From: DATAFF01 sp036265615
GTDB taxonomy: Bacteria > Pseudomonadota > Alphaproteobacteria > Rhizobiales > Aestuariivirgaceae
Length of the DNA: 20,825 nt
NCBI GenBank assembly: GCA_036265615.1
Contig: DATAOT010000219.1
Location: 1 to 20,825 of the forward strand
Direction of reading: 5' to 3'
Shown piece by piece: positions 1 through 7,247 of the stretch. How positions within the stretch are numbered: the stretch's first letter is position 1; every line of letters starts with the position of its first letter. The translations under genes were made by a program, and so were the position numbers. The notes under the pieces are model-generated. The model was not told the origin of the DNA. It did no database searches and was given only the letters and a program-made list of their open reading frames with translations.

Positions 1-996
1 GGTCGGCAGCACGGCATAGGCAAGCCGCAGGCCCGGGAACAGCGTCTTCGAGAAAGTCCCGAGATAGATCACCCCCTCGCCGTGAGAGAGTCCGGCAAGG
101 GCCGTAAGAGGCGGTCCGGCGTAGCGGAATTCGCTGTCATAGTCGTCTTCGAAGATGAGGCTTCCCGTCTCCGAAGCCCAGGAGAGAAGCGCCACCCGCC
201 GTGTCATGCTCATCGTGACTCCGGTCGGAAATTGATGCGACGGCGTGACATAGACGGCCTTCGCTTTGCGCGCGAGGCGGCGGCCCGCCTCGACGTCGAG
301 ACCCTCTCCGTCCACCGGGACCGCCACCGGCACGAGGCCCGAGGCAATGAATGTATTGCGGGCCACCGGATATCCCGGGTCCTCCATCCACAGCCGATCG
401 CCGGCCTGGAGCAATGCGCTGGCGCACAACCGGACGGCCTGCTGCGTTCCGTTCGTTACCAGGATCGCCCCGGGATCGCAGCGCAGACCGCGATTGGCCG
501 CCAGGTAGTCGGCGATCTGCTCGCGCAAGAAGCGGCTGCCGCGTGGGTCGCCATACCCGAAGCGAGCCGGATCGGCATGCACCGTGCACCGCCGCAATGC
601 CGCTCCGAGCTTCCTCAGCAGTGTTCGGTCCGCATGCGTATGACCAAGCGCAAAGGGGCGCCGCTCCTGCATCTGTGATTGATCCGGCAGATGGATGCCG
701 GGCGTCGGCGATCTCCTTGGGAGGGTCGCGGCGACATAAGTGCCCGCCCCGGTTCGCGTCTCGACGAAACCGTCGCTCGAGAGATGCTCGTAGGCAGCAA
801 TGATCGCGTTGCGCCGTAACCCGAGCTGGCGAGCCAGCGCCCGGCTCGAGGGCAGGCGCAGGCCCGGTGCCAGCCGACCGTCGAGAATGGCATTCCGCAG
901 CGCCCGGTTGACCTGGAGCGACTGGTTGCCGGCGCCAGGATCGAGCTGCAGGGGAATGTCCAGCAATTCCCGTTGACTTTTCAAAGTGGTCGCCAT
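1..996 (-). CDS. MocR/PdxR-type regulator: GntR winged helix fused to aminotransferase-like domain (partial, C-terminus off the window)
   Basis: The frame is open from an ATG at 996 to the window edge: 332 codons of a protein that normally has about 450-500. Residues 22-85 form a GntR-type winged helix, with the typical LRLPSSRALARQLG stretch near residues 46-59 and an AYEHL recognition region. The rest resembles a fold-type I aminotransferase, with TNGTQQA and EDDYDSEFRY stretches and the PLP-lysine motif GTFSKTLFPG (Lys317). MocR proteins sense PLP or an amino-compound adduct and control nearby genes. The gene diverges from a pyridoxamine-phosphate-oxidase-like gene whose start is 73 bases away, so that gene is its likely target. 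The family call is secure; the effector and target are inferred. Confidence 0.9.
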   Translation of the reverse strand, partial: MATTLKSQRELLDIPLQLDPGAGNQSLQVNRALRNAILDGRLAPGLRLPSSRALARQLGLRRNAIIAAYEHLSSDGFVETRTGAGTYVAATLPRRSPTPGIHLPDQSQMQERRPFALGHTHADRTLLRKLGAALRRCTVHADPARFGYGDPRGSRFLREQIADYLAANRGLRCDPGAILVTNGTQQAVRLCASALLQAGDRLWMEDPGYPVARNTFIASGLVPVAVPVDGEGLDVEAGRRLARKAKAVYVTPSHQFPTGVTMSMTRRVALLSWASETGSLIFEDDYDSEFRYAGPPLTALAGLSHGEGVIYLGTFSKTLFPGLRLAYAVLPT

Positions 997-1069
997 CTCG
1001 ATAGCATAATTGGCCCTATCGGCGACCATTTTAACATGCCATGAGCGAACGGGAAGATTGGAGGTGACA
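997..1069. promoter_or_regulatory. Divergent intergenic region with a 6-bp inverted repeat (candidate MocR operator)
   Basis: This 73-base gap separates the divergent MocR and flavoprotein genes and must hold both promoters. CGATAG at 999-1004 and CTATCG at 1016-1021 are perfect inverted copies with an 11-base spacer. The spacer contains CATAAT (1005-1010), which could serve as a -10 element for the rightward gene. No convincing -35 was found. GGAGGTG at 1060-1066 is the ribosome binding site of the rightward gene. A regulator site is inferred, and many MocR proteins use direct repeats rather than palindromes. Confidence 0.4.
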
Positions 1070-1801
1070 ATGGCGGATGGTCAGTCGCCGGATTATCCGG
1101 TGAATGTCGTTAACCGCGTGAAGCGCCGGCATGACCGCGGTCATTACGATCATGAAACGGTTCACGCGCTCCTCGATGCGGCGGCCCTGTGCCACGTCTC
1201 CTATGTCATTGACGGCCAGCCCTATTGCACGCCGACGCTGTTCTGGCGTGAAGGCAGCCAGCTCTATTGGCATGGCAGCAGCGCCAGTCGCATGCTGCGA
1301 AACCTGTCGTCCGGCGAGCCGGCCTGCCTGACGGTCACCCATCTCGACAGCCTCGTTCTGGCCCGCTCCGGGTTCAACCATTCCGCCGATTATCGCTCGG
1401 TGATGGCTTTCGGCCGGGCGACATTGGTGACCAGTCCCGAAGAGAAGCGGCATGCCCTGACCATGATGGTGGACCGCTTCTTCCCGGGTCGGACGGCGAG
1501 ATTGCGCCCGATATCGGCGCAGGAATTCAAGGCAACCACCGTCATCACCATGACGATCGAGCGCGCTTCGGCGAAGATCCGGGCCAAGGGCGTCGGCGAT
1601 GACGAAGAGGATTACCTGCTCCCCATCTATGCCGAACGGCTTCCCGTCCGAACCGTGATCGGCGATCCGGAGCCATGTCCGCGGCTGCTCGCCGGAGTTT
1701 CCCGTCCCGACGACCTCGCAGGTTACCGCCAAGGCCGGCCGCTCGAGGAGGCGGTGGCCGAAGCTCATGCCCGGACCTATGCGACCGCCGAAACCGGCTG
1801 A
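1070..1801 (+). CDS. Pyridoxamine 5'-phosphate oxidase-like FMN-binding protein (NimA-like)
   Basis: The 243-residue protein belongs to the PNPOx-like split-barrel flavoproteins of the NimA/flavin-nucleotide-binding type. Recognisable stretches are the N-terminal VNRVKRRHDRGHYD, the strand segment around CHVSYVIDGQPYCTPTLFWR and LYWHGSSASRM. Such proteins usually bind FMN, F420 or haem and reduce small molecules; true PNPOx activity is not assured. The start at 1070 was chosen because GGAGGTG lies 3 bases upstream of it, while an in-frame TTG at 1010 has no ribosome binding site and sits inside the palindrome region. The gene diverges from a MocR regulator, which suggests a role in vitamin B6 or amino-compound metabolism. 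Confidence 0.8.
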   Translation: MADGQSPDYPVNVVNRVKRRHDRGHYDHETVHALLDAAALCHVSYVIDGQPYCTPTLFWREGSQLYWHGSSASRMLRNLSSGEPACLTVTHLDSLVLARSGFNHSADYRSVMAFGRATLVTSPEEKRHALTMMVDRFFPGRTARLRPISAQEFKATTVITMTIERASAKIRAKGVGDDEEDYLLPIYAERLPVRTVIGDPEPCPRLLAGVSRPDDLAGYRQGRPLEEAVAEAHARTYATAETG

Positions 1802-1923
1802 GCTGTCATGCTGATCGCCAAAGTCGCAAGCATTTCTTGCAACTAACTGGATCTCAAGCAGTTTTCGGATCAATATGCCGCCTGAAAGGGGGGTCGGCGA
1901 GCTACCATTGGGATCCGATTGTC

Positions 1924-2592
1924 GTGTCTGCGAGAACTGATGATCGACCGCAAGCGGTTTCGTTGAATTCCGCGGCGAATCCATCGAAACGGGACGCCGT
2001 GGCGCGGCTCGTTTTCGGGTTGGACTCCTTCCTCCGTCGGCGCCTTGGCGTCATCGAATATTCCTCGCATCCCGATTGCCTGTTTCGCATCGACTTGCGC
2101 CGGCTGAGCCACGCGATGACGCTTTCCGACGGGACCACGCTTCTGCCCGGCGATGAGATTGTTCAGCTTCATTTCTGGAACGAGCGCGTGCCGCAGTACG
2201 ACGGGGCAGGGGCAAACTTCGAATGGGCGCGCCGGTTCAGCCGGGCCCTCACTACCTCTCTCCAGGAACTCGCGACATTTCTGGCAGTTCGCAACCTGCA
2301 GGCAGTCAAAGGAGTGCGTGCAGACGCCGCCCTCGGAACGACCGAGCACATGGACCAGGTTTTGCGATTCTGCGGCCATTTCGGCTTCAAGCCGGTTCGC
2401 GACACTGCCCCCGCCACGATCTGGTCGCCTCTGCACCGCGTTGGAGAGAATGTTCTCATCAGCTTGCTCATCCTCGCGCACAATCGGCGAGCCTTCGGCT
2501 TGGACTGTCTGAGGAGGAGCAGGGCCGATGTGTTCCTCACGCGCGCCGAGCTTGATGAGCGCTTCGGACGGCGGGAGTCGCGCATGCAATGA
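1924..2592 (+). CDS. YkoP-like protein in the hopanoid glycosylation operon
   Basis: From the GTG at 1924 the protein has 222 residues. It carries the features I associate with the YkoP-like family: LRRRLGVIEYSSHPDCLFRI near the start, SDGTTLLPGDEIVQLHFWNERVP in the middle, and a C-terminal half made of helices (ARRFSRALTTSLQELATFL). The molecular function of this family is not established to my knowledge. The start is uncertain: GTG 1924, TTG 1963 and GTG 1999 are all in frame and none has a strong ribosome binding site (GTG 1999 has GGGA 4 bases upstream). The stop overlaps the HpnI start as ATGA, so translation is coupled and a role in hopanoid head-group synthesis is likely. The 122 bases before it hold only a weak 5-bp hairpin (1826-1840). 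Confidence 0.6.
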   Translation: MSARTDDRPQAVSLNSAANPSKRDAVARLVFGLDSFLRRRLGVIEYSSHPDCLFRIDLRRLSHAMTLSDGTTLLPGDEIVQLHFWNERVPQYDGAGANFEWARRFSRALTTSLQELATFLAVRNLQAVKGVRADAALGTTEHMDQVLRFCGHFGFKPVRDTAPATIWSPLHRVGENVLISLLILAHNRRAFGLDCLRRSRADVFLTRAELDERFGRRESRMQ

Positions 2593-3725
2593 CCCGCGAA
2601 GTGATGGCCATAATCCTCCTTGGGCTGTCGGCGGTCGGCTGCTTCTACACGCTCGCCGCAGCCCTGCTGACGCTCTTGTTCCAGCGCGGTCACCGGCCAT
2701 TACCCCGACGCATCGAGCCGGTGACCATCCTCAAGCCGCTTTGTGGAGATGAGCCGCACCTCTATGAACGGCTGCGATCTTTCTGCACTCAGGATTATCC
2801 GGCACCTGTCCAGATCGTGCTCGGTGTCCAGAAACCCGAAGACACGGCTCTCGGGCCTGCGACCCGCCTCGCCGGGGCTTTCCCGGAGCGCATCGCGGTC
2901 TCGGCCAAGGCGAAGGAACTTGGTTCGAACCGCAAGATTTCGAATCTTGTCGCCATGGCCAGACTCGCCCGGCACGACGTCATCATCCTGTCGGACAGCG
3001 ATATCGAGGTTGGACCGGATTTCCTGCTCGAGGTGATCGGCGAATTGCAGCGCCCCGGGGTCAGTGCCGTTACCTGCCTCTATCACGGCATCCCTCGGTC
3101 CGGCATCTGGAGCCGACTCTGCGCCATGGTCATCAACACTTGTTTCCTGCCGAATGTCATCGCTGGGCTGAGCCTGGGATTGGCGCAGCCCTGTTTCGGA
3201 TCCACGATCGCGATGCGGCGCACGACCTTGCGCGCCATCGGCGGTTTTGCAGCCTTCGCAAATCAGCTCGCCGACGACTACGCAATCGGGACGGCAGTCC
3301 GCAGCCAGGGGCTCGTGGTCGCAATTCCAGGCTTCACGATCGGACATGCGTGCCAGGAGGATAGTTTTGCGAGCCTGTGGTTCCACGAACTTCGCTGGGC
3401 AAGAACGGTCCGCGCCGTCGATCCTGCCGGCTTTGCCGGCATGATCATCACCCATCCGCTGGTTCTGGCGCTGCTTGGCGCCGCTTTCGCCGCCCAAGGA
3501 CTCTGGCTGGCCGCGGCAGCTCTCGCATGCGAATACGGCCTTTGTCTCGCCGTTGAACGCCGGTTCAAGCTTCCGCCCCATCCTTGCTGGATGATCCCTG
3601 TTCGCGACGCGCTCGCCTTCGCCATATACGTCTCGAGCTTCGCCGGTCGCGCCGTCCACTGGCGAGATCATGTCTATCATGTCTCCGACGGCGGAGCGCT
3701 CCGAACCGAAAGGGCGGCGCGCTGA
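2589..3725 (+). CDS. hpnI: Hopanoid glycosyltransferase HpnI (GT21, ceramide-glucosyltransferase-like)
   Basis: The 378-residue membrane protein has an N-terminal transmembrane helix (about 6-31), a cytosolic GT-A domain and a hydrophobic C-terminal part (about 281-312 and 331-352). GT21 landmarks are the DxD motif SDSD (Asp136, Asp138), the ADDY stretch (Asp229, Asp230) and the HELRW form of the (Q/R)xxRW motif (residues 266-270). HpnI is known to transfer N-acetylglucosamine from UDP-GlcNAc onto bacteriohopanetetrol. Its start overlaps the preceding YkoP-like gene by 4 bases, and it overlaps hpnK downstream if that gene starts at 3670. The pairing with hpnK supports the HpnI call over a true ceramide glucosyltransferase. 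Confidence 0.9.
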   Translation: MTREVMAIILLGLSAVGCFYTLAAALLTLLFQRGHRPLPRRIEPVTILKPLCGDEPHLYERLRSFCTQDYPAPVQIVLGVQKPEDTALGPATRLAGAFPERIAVSAKAKELGSNRKISNLVAMARLARHDVIILSDSDIEVGPDFLLEVIGELQRPGVSAVTCLYHGIPRSGIWSRLCAMVINTCFLPNVIAGLSLGLAQPCFGSTIAMRRTTLRAIGGFAAFANQLADDYAIGTAVRSQGLVVAIPGFTIGHACQEDSFASLWFHELRWARTVRAVDPAGFAGMIITHPLVLALLGAAFAAQGLWLAAAALACEYGLCLAVERRFKLPPHPCWMIPVRDALAFAIYVSSFAGRAVHWRDHVYHVSDGGALRTERAAR

Positions 3726-4599
3726 TATCCGTTCTGCATGTGCGCTCGATTGCGAGGATGCGGCGCTGAACAGGCTCATCGTCACGGCCGATGATTTCGG
3801 CCTCGCGCCGGAGGTCAACGAGGCGGTCGAGCAGGCCCATCGATCGGGCATTCTGACCGCCGCCAGCCTCATGGTTGCGGCACCGGCGGCCGCCGACGCC
3901 GTGAGGCGCGCAAGAGCAATGCCGCAGCTTCGCGTCGGTCTCCACCTGGTTCTCCTCGAAGGGCGGCCCGCTCTTGGCCTCGAGCAGATCGCACGGCTGA
4001 CGGGCACCGATGGCAATCTCAGGAGCGACATGGTCCGACTGGCTTTCGAGCTCGTAGCGAGCCGAGATGCACGCCGTGAGCTCCTTTCGGAAATCGTGTC
4101 GCAGTTCGACTTGTTTCAGCGCACCGGTCTCGCCCTCGACCATGTCGATGCCCACAAGCATTTTCAGTTGCACCCGATTGTGTTCGGGATGATCGCTGCC
4201 GTCGGCCGCCAATACGGGATGAGGGGGGTGAGAGTGCCCGTCGAGCCGCGCCGCTCCGGCCTTTCGCCCTCAGGGCCGGGCGGTGGGCATTTCCTGCGCT
4301 GGTGGGGCTCGCTCATTCGCGCCAAGGCCCGGGCAAAGGGCCTGCTGGTCCCGGACGCCGTTTATGGGCTGGCGTGGTCCGGCGGCATGACAGAGCCGCG
4401 GATCCTCTCCTTGCTTCGCTCGCTGCCGGAGGGAATTGTCGAGATCTACACCCATCCGGCAACGCGCGATGATTTCTGCGGCCATGCCCCCGGCTACCGA
4501 TACACCGACGAACTGGCAGCCCTGTGCCATCCAGAGGTCAGATCGGCGCTGCAGCTGTCCCGCCATCTGCCCGGCGGCTACGCGGATTGTCTGCCATGA
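3670..4599 (+). CDS. hpnK: Hopanoid deacetylase HpnK (YdjC-like)
   Basis: This is a YdjC/ChbG-type carbohydrate deacetylase. With the ATG at 3670 it has 309 residues. The conserved core begins only at residue 34 (NRLIVTADDFGLAPEVNEAVE), with metal-site Asp41/Asp42, His92 in GLHLVL, the LDHVDAHKHFQLHP block (157-169) and the late EIYTHPA motif. HpnK removes the acetyl group from N-acetylglucosaminyl-bacteriohopanetetrol made by HpnI, giving BHT glucosamine. The first 33 residues look like non-family sequence and overlap hpnI by 56 bases. A CTG at 3766 with GAGG 8 bases upstream lies exactly at the core start and may be the real initiation site. The function is secure; the start is not. Confidence 0.87.
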   Translation: MSIMSPTAERSEPKGRRADIRSACALDCEDAALNRLIVTADDFGLAPEVNEAVEQAHRSGILTAASLMVAAPAAADAVRRARAMPQLRVGLHLVLLEGRPALGLEQIARLTGTDGNLRSDMVRLAFELVASRDARRELLSEIVSQFDLFQRTGLALDHVDAHKHFQLHPIVFGMIAAVGRQYGMRGVRVPVEPRRSGLSPSGPGGGHFLRWWGSLIRAKARAKGLLVPDAVYGLAWSGGMTEPRILSLLRSLPEGIVEIYTHPATRDDFCGHAPGYRYTDELAALCHPEVRSALQLSRHLPGGYADCLP

Positions 4600-4615
4600 G
4601 GGCTCGTGCAGGATG

Positions 4616-5623
4616 CTATTCCGCCGTTTCCTGCGACGCGGTCGCCGCGGCCTGAAGGCGGCCGCGGGCCGTGGCGGAGCGCTGGCGATAGAGCATGATC
4701 TGCTGGTCGGCGATGACGCCGATCAGGATGACGGTTCCCATCACCGCGAAGTTCAGCGAGCTCGGAATGCCAAGCAGGTTGACCAGGTTCTGCAGCACCT
4801 GGAGCAGGACGGTGCCGAGCAGGACACCAAGAATCGATCCCTCGCCGCCCCGGAGCGAACAGCCGCCGAGCACGGCGGCGGCAATGGCATAGAGCTCGTA
4901 GAAGCTGCCATGCACTGCCGGCGAGATGGAGCGGGTATACATCGCGATGAAGATCGCCGCGACTGCGGCCAAGCCGCCGCAGATGATGTAGGCAGCGGTG
5001 ATGATCCGGTCGGTGCGGATGCCGGAATAGCGGGCCGCCTCCTCGTTCTTCCCGACCGCGAACAGATAGCGGCCATAGACGGAACGGTGCAGCACCACCC
5101 CCATCACCACGGCGACGAGGACAAGCGCGATCATGCTGTTGGGGACGATTCCGAGAAGCCGTCCCGTGGTCAGCCATTCGAGAGTCGGAAAGCTCTCGCC
5201 GAAACCGAAACCGGCGGTGGCGTCCTGAGTGTAGTAGCGGGCGATGCCGCGATAGATGAGCAGACCGCACAGGGTGACCACGAAGGGCTGCAGCCGCATC
5301 TTGGTGACGAGCAGCCCGTGCACCGAGCCGAGCGCACAGCCGCCGAGCACGATGATGATGACCGCCAGCCTCCAGTCGAGGTCATGATTGACGATGAGAT
5401 CGATGAAGATGGTGCCGAGGAGCGCGATCATCGAGCCGACCGACAGCTCGATGCCGCCGGTGATGATCACGAATGCCTCGCCGATGGCAAACAGCCCGAA
5501 CAGTCCGACCTGATTGGCGGTATTGGAAAGGTTGGCTGGCAGCAGGAAGCGCGGATTGATGAGCGCCACCGCGGCGCCGACCACGATGATGAGGATGAAA
5601 AGGCCGAGATCCTTCTTGTACAA
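4616..5623 (-). CDS. Sugar ABC transporter permease (CUT2/RbsC-type)
   Basis: The 335-residue, very hydrophobic protein belongs to the RbsC/AraH/XylH permease family (BPD_transp_2). It has about eight to ten membrane segments and the family signature GEAFVIITGGIELSVGSMIAL near residues 48-68. It forms the membrane channel of the transporter with the ATPase and binding protein encoded upstream on the same strand. Initiation is at a TTG (5623-5621) with GAGGG 7 bases upstream; the next in-frame ATG is 65 residues later, inside conserved membrane sequence, so TTG is the credible start. Only 16 bases separate it from the ATPase stop. Its 3' end faces hpnK with a 16-base gap and no visible terminator. 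Confidence 0.9.
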   Translation of the reverse strand: MYKKDLGLFILIIVVGAAVALINPRFLLPANLSNTANQVGLFGLFAIGEAFVIITGGIELSVGSMIALLGTIFIDLIVNHDLDWRLAVIIIVLGGCALGSVHGLLVTKMRLQPFVVTLCGLLIYRGIARYYTQDATAGFGFGESFPTLEWLTTGRLLGIVPNSMIALVLVAVVMGVVLHRSVYGRYLFAVGKNEEAARYSGIRTDRIITAAYIICGGLAAVAAIFIAMYTRSISPAVHGSFYELYAIAAAVLGGCSLRGGEGSILGVLLGTVLLQVLQNLVNLLGIPSSLNFAVMGTVILIGVIADQQIMLYRQRSATARGRLQAAATASQETAE

Positions 5624-5639
5624 CGGCTGGCCCTCTAGT

Positions 5640-7139
5640 CTAGCCGTGGCCGACGGCGAATTTCAGCACATTCTGCTCGCTGAACTGACTCCGTTCAAGA
5701 AAACCGCTGATGCGGCCCTCATGCATGACGGCGATACGGTCGCTGACACCGATCACCTCCTCCATGTCGCTGGAAATCATCAGGATCGCCACGCCTGAAT
5801 CGGCGAGACGGCGGAGCATTTCATAGATCTCGTTCTTGGCGCCGACATCGATGCCGCGTGTCGGCTCGTCGAAGATGAGGACCCGCGGTCGCATCGCCAG
5901 CCACTTGGCGAGGACAACCTTCTGCTGATTGCCGCCGGACAGGCTGCCCACAGCCGTCGAAACTGCCGGCGTGCGAATGTTGAGCCGCGCTTTTTGGCGC
6001 TCCGCGTTGGCGGCCTCGCTGGCGGTCATGACGAGCCGGCCGCGTGAGTGGGAGAGGAGGTCAGGGAGCGAGATGTTGCCTGCGACCGAGAGGTCGAGCA
6101 GCAGCCCTTCGCGCTTGCGGTCCTCCGGCACCAGGTAGATGCCCCTGGCGATTGCGTCGCGCGGCGATGCAATGACAATCGGCTCGCCATCGAGGCGAAC
6201 CGAGCCGCCAAGCAGGCGGTCGATGCCGAAGATGGCACGGGCGAGCTCGCTGCGCCCGGAGCCGACCAACCCGGCGAGACCGAGGATCTCGCCGCTCCTG
6301 ACGGCGAGGTCGATCGTCCGGCCCGGATAGGTGGCGGTCCGCAGGCCGATGATTTCGAGGCGCTCGCGGCCCGGGGCGGTTGCCGGCGGCAGGTAGAGCG
6401 CCTTGAGGTCGCGTCCGATCATCAGACGGATCATTGCATCATGCGCGATTTCGCCGCGTTCGAGCTTGCCGACGACACGGCCGTCACGCAGCACAACGAC
6501 CCGGTCGGCACAGCGCCTCACCTCGTTCAAGCGGTGGGTGATGAAGATGACGCTGACCCCGTCGGCCTTGAGTCCGGCGATGACCTTCATGAGCCGGTCC
6601 GTCTCCGCGAGCGTCAGGCTCGAGGTCGGCTCGTCCATGATGACGAGGCGGGCCTCGAGCGACAGCGCCTTGACGATCTCGAGCAGCTGGCGGTGAGCCA
6701 GCGACATCTCGGCCACCGGCGTGTCGGGCGCGAAATCGACCCCTAGACGATCCAGCAACGGCTGCACCGCAGCGTGGAGCCTCCTGCGGTCGATCAGCCG
6801 CAGCGGTCCTCCATAGAGCGGCTCGCGGCCGATGAAGACGTTGGCAGCGGCATCGAGATTGTCGAAGAGATTGAGCTCCTGGTGGACGAAGGCGATGCCG
6901 GCGCGGATGGCCTCGGCAACCGTGAGCGCCGGGCGCTCGATGCCGTCGATGCGAATCATGCCGCCGCTCGGCTCGGTCACGCCGCCCATGACCTTCATCA
7001 AGGTCGACTTGCCGGCTCCGTTCTCGCCGACGAGGCCGATCACCTCGCCAGGCGACACCGCGAAGCTTACCCGGTCAAGCGCGACCACGCCGGGATAGAT
7101 CTTGCTGATGTCGACGAGCTCGAGGAAGGGATCGGTCAT
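5640..7139 (-). CDS. Sugar ABC transporter ATP-binding protein (CUT2, RbsA/MglA-type, two ATPase domains)
   Basis: The 499-residue protein has two fused nucleotide-binding domains, as usual for CUT2 sugar importers. Domain 1 has Walker A GENGAGKST (38-46), a divergent signature EMSLAHRQ (144-151) and Walker B LVIMDE (Asp169, Glu170). Domain 2 has the degenerate P-loop GSGRSE (293-298), normal in this family, plus the signature LSGGNQQK (400-407) and Walker B with Asp424 and Glu425. It powers sugar import with the downstream permease. No strong ribosome binding site precedes its ATG, and 108 bases with hairpin-forming sequence separate it from the binding-protein gene. Confidence 0.93.
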   Translation of the reverse strand: MTDPFLELVDISKIYPGVVALDRVSFAVSPGEVIGLVGENGAGKSTLMKVMGGVTEPSGGMIRIDGIERPALTVAEAIRAGIAFVHQELNLFDNLDAAANVFIGREPLYGGPLRLIDRRRLHAAVQPLLDRLGVDFAPDTPVAEMSLAHRQLLEIVKALSLEARLVIMDEPTSSLTLAETDRLMKVIAGLKADGVSVIFITHRLNEVRRCADRVVVLRDGRVVGKLERGEIAHDAMIRLMIGRDLKALYLPPATAPGRERLEIIGLRTATYPGRTIDLAVRSGEILGLAGLVGSGRSELARAIFGIDRLLGGSVRLDGEPIVIASPRDAIARGIYLVPEDRKREGLLLDLSVAGNISLPDLLSHSRGRLVMTASEAANAERQKARLNIRTPAVSTAVGSLSGGNQQKVVLAKWLAMRPRVLIFDEPTRGIDVGAKNEIYEMLRRLADSGVAILMISSDMEEVIGVSDRIAVMHEGRISGFLERSQFSEQNVLKFAVGHG

Positions 7140-7188
7140 GGCCGCAACAGCCGGAAGAAACTGCGCCGCCGGTCAGGCACCGACCATG

Positions 7189-7208
7189 GCCGGCAAGCGA
7201 GAGCCGGC
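7189..7208. repeat. Intercistronic GC-rich stem-loop between sugar-binding protein and ATPase genes
   Basis: GCCGGC at 7189-7194 and again at 7203-7208 can pair across an 8-base loop. A separate 10-bp perfect palindrome, CTCCCGGGAG (7234-7243), lies directly after the binding-protein stop codon. Together they occupy the 108-base gap in this transporter operon. Such structures often protect the abundant binding-protein mRNA or cause partial termination; that role is inferred. There is no U-run typical of a full intrinsic terminator. Confidence 0.4.
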
Positions 7209-7247
7209 GCGAAGCTGCGCGTCGGCCCTGGTTCTCCCGGGAGGGTC

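Noticed and set aside
1826..1840. GCAAG/CTTGC hairpin after the flavoprotein gene as a terminator
   Set aside because: The stem is only 5 bp and there is no following T-run, so it cannot be supported as a terminator.
2700..4031. Minus-strand open frame of 443 codons across hpnI and hpnK
   Set aside because: It spans the boundary of two recognised genes and has no family features.
4436..5638. Plus-strand open frame of 400 codons opposite the sugar permease
   Set aside because: It is highly charged with Asp/Glu/His-rich composition, as expected for the antisense of a membrane protein.
6240..6264. Degenerate second P-loop of the sugar ATPase as a possible inactivating change
   Set aside because: A GSGRSE-type loop in the second domain is standard for RbsA/MglA-type ATPases.
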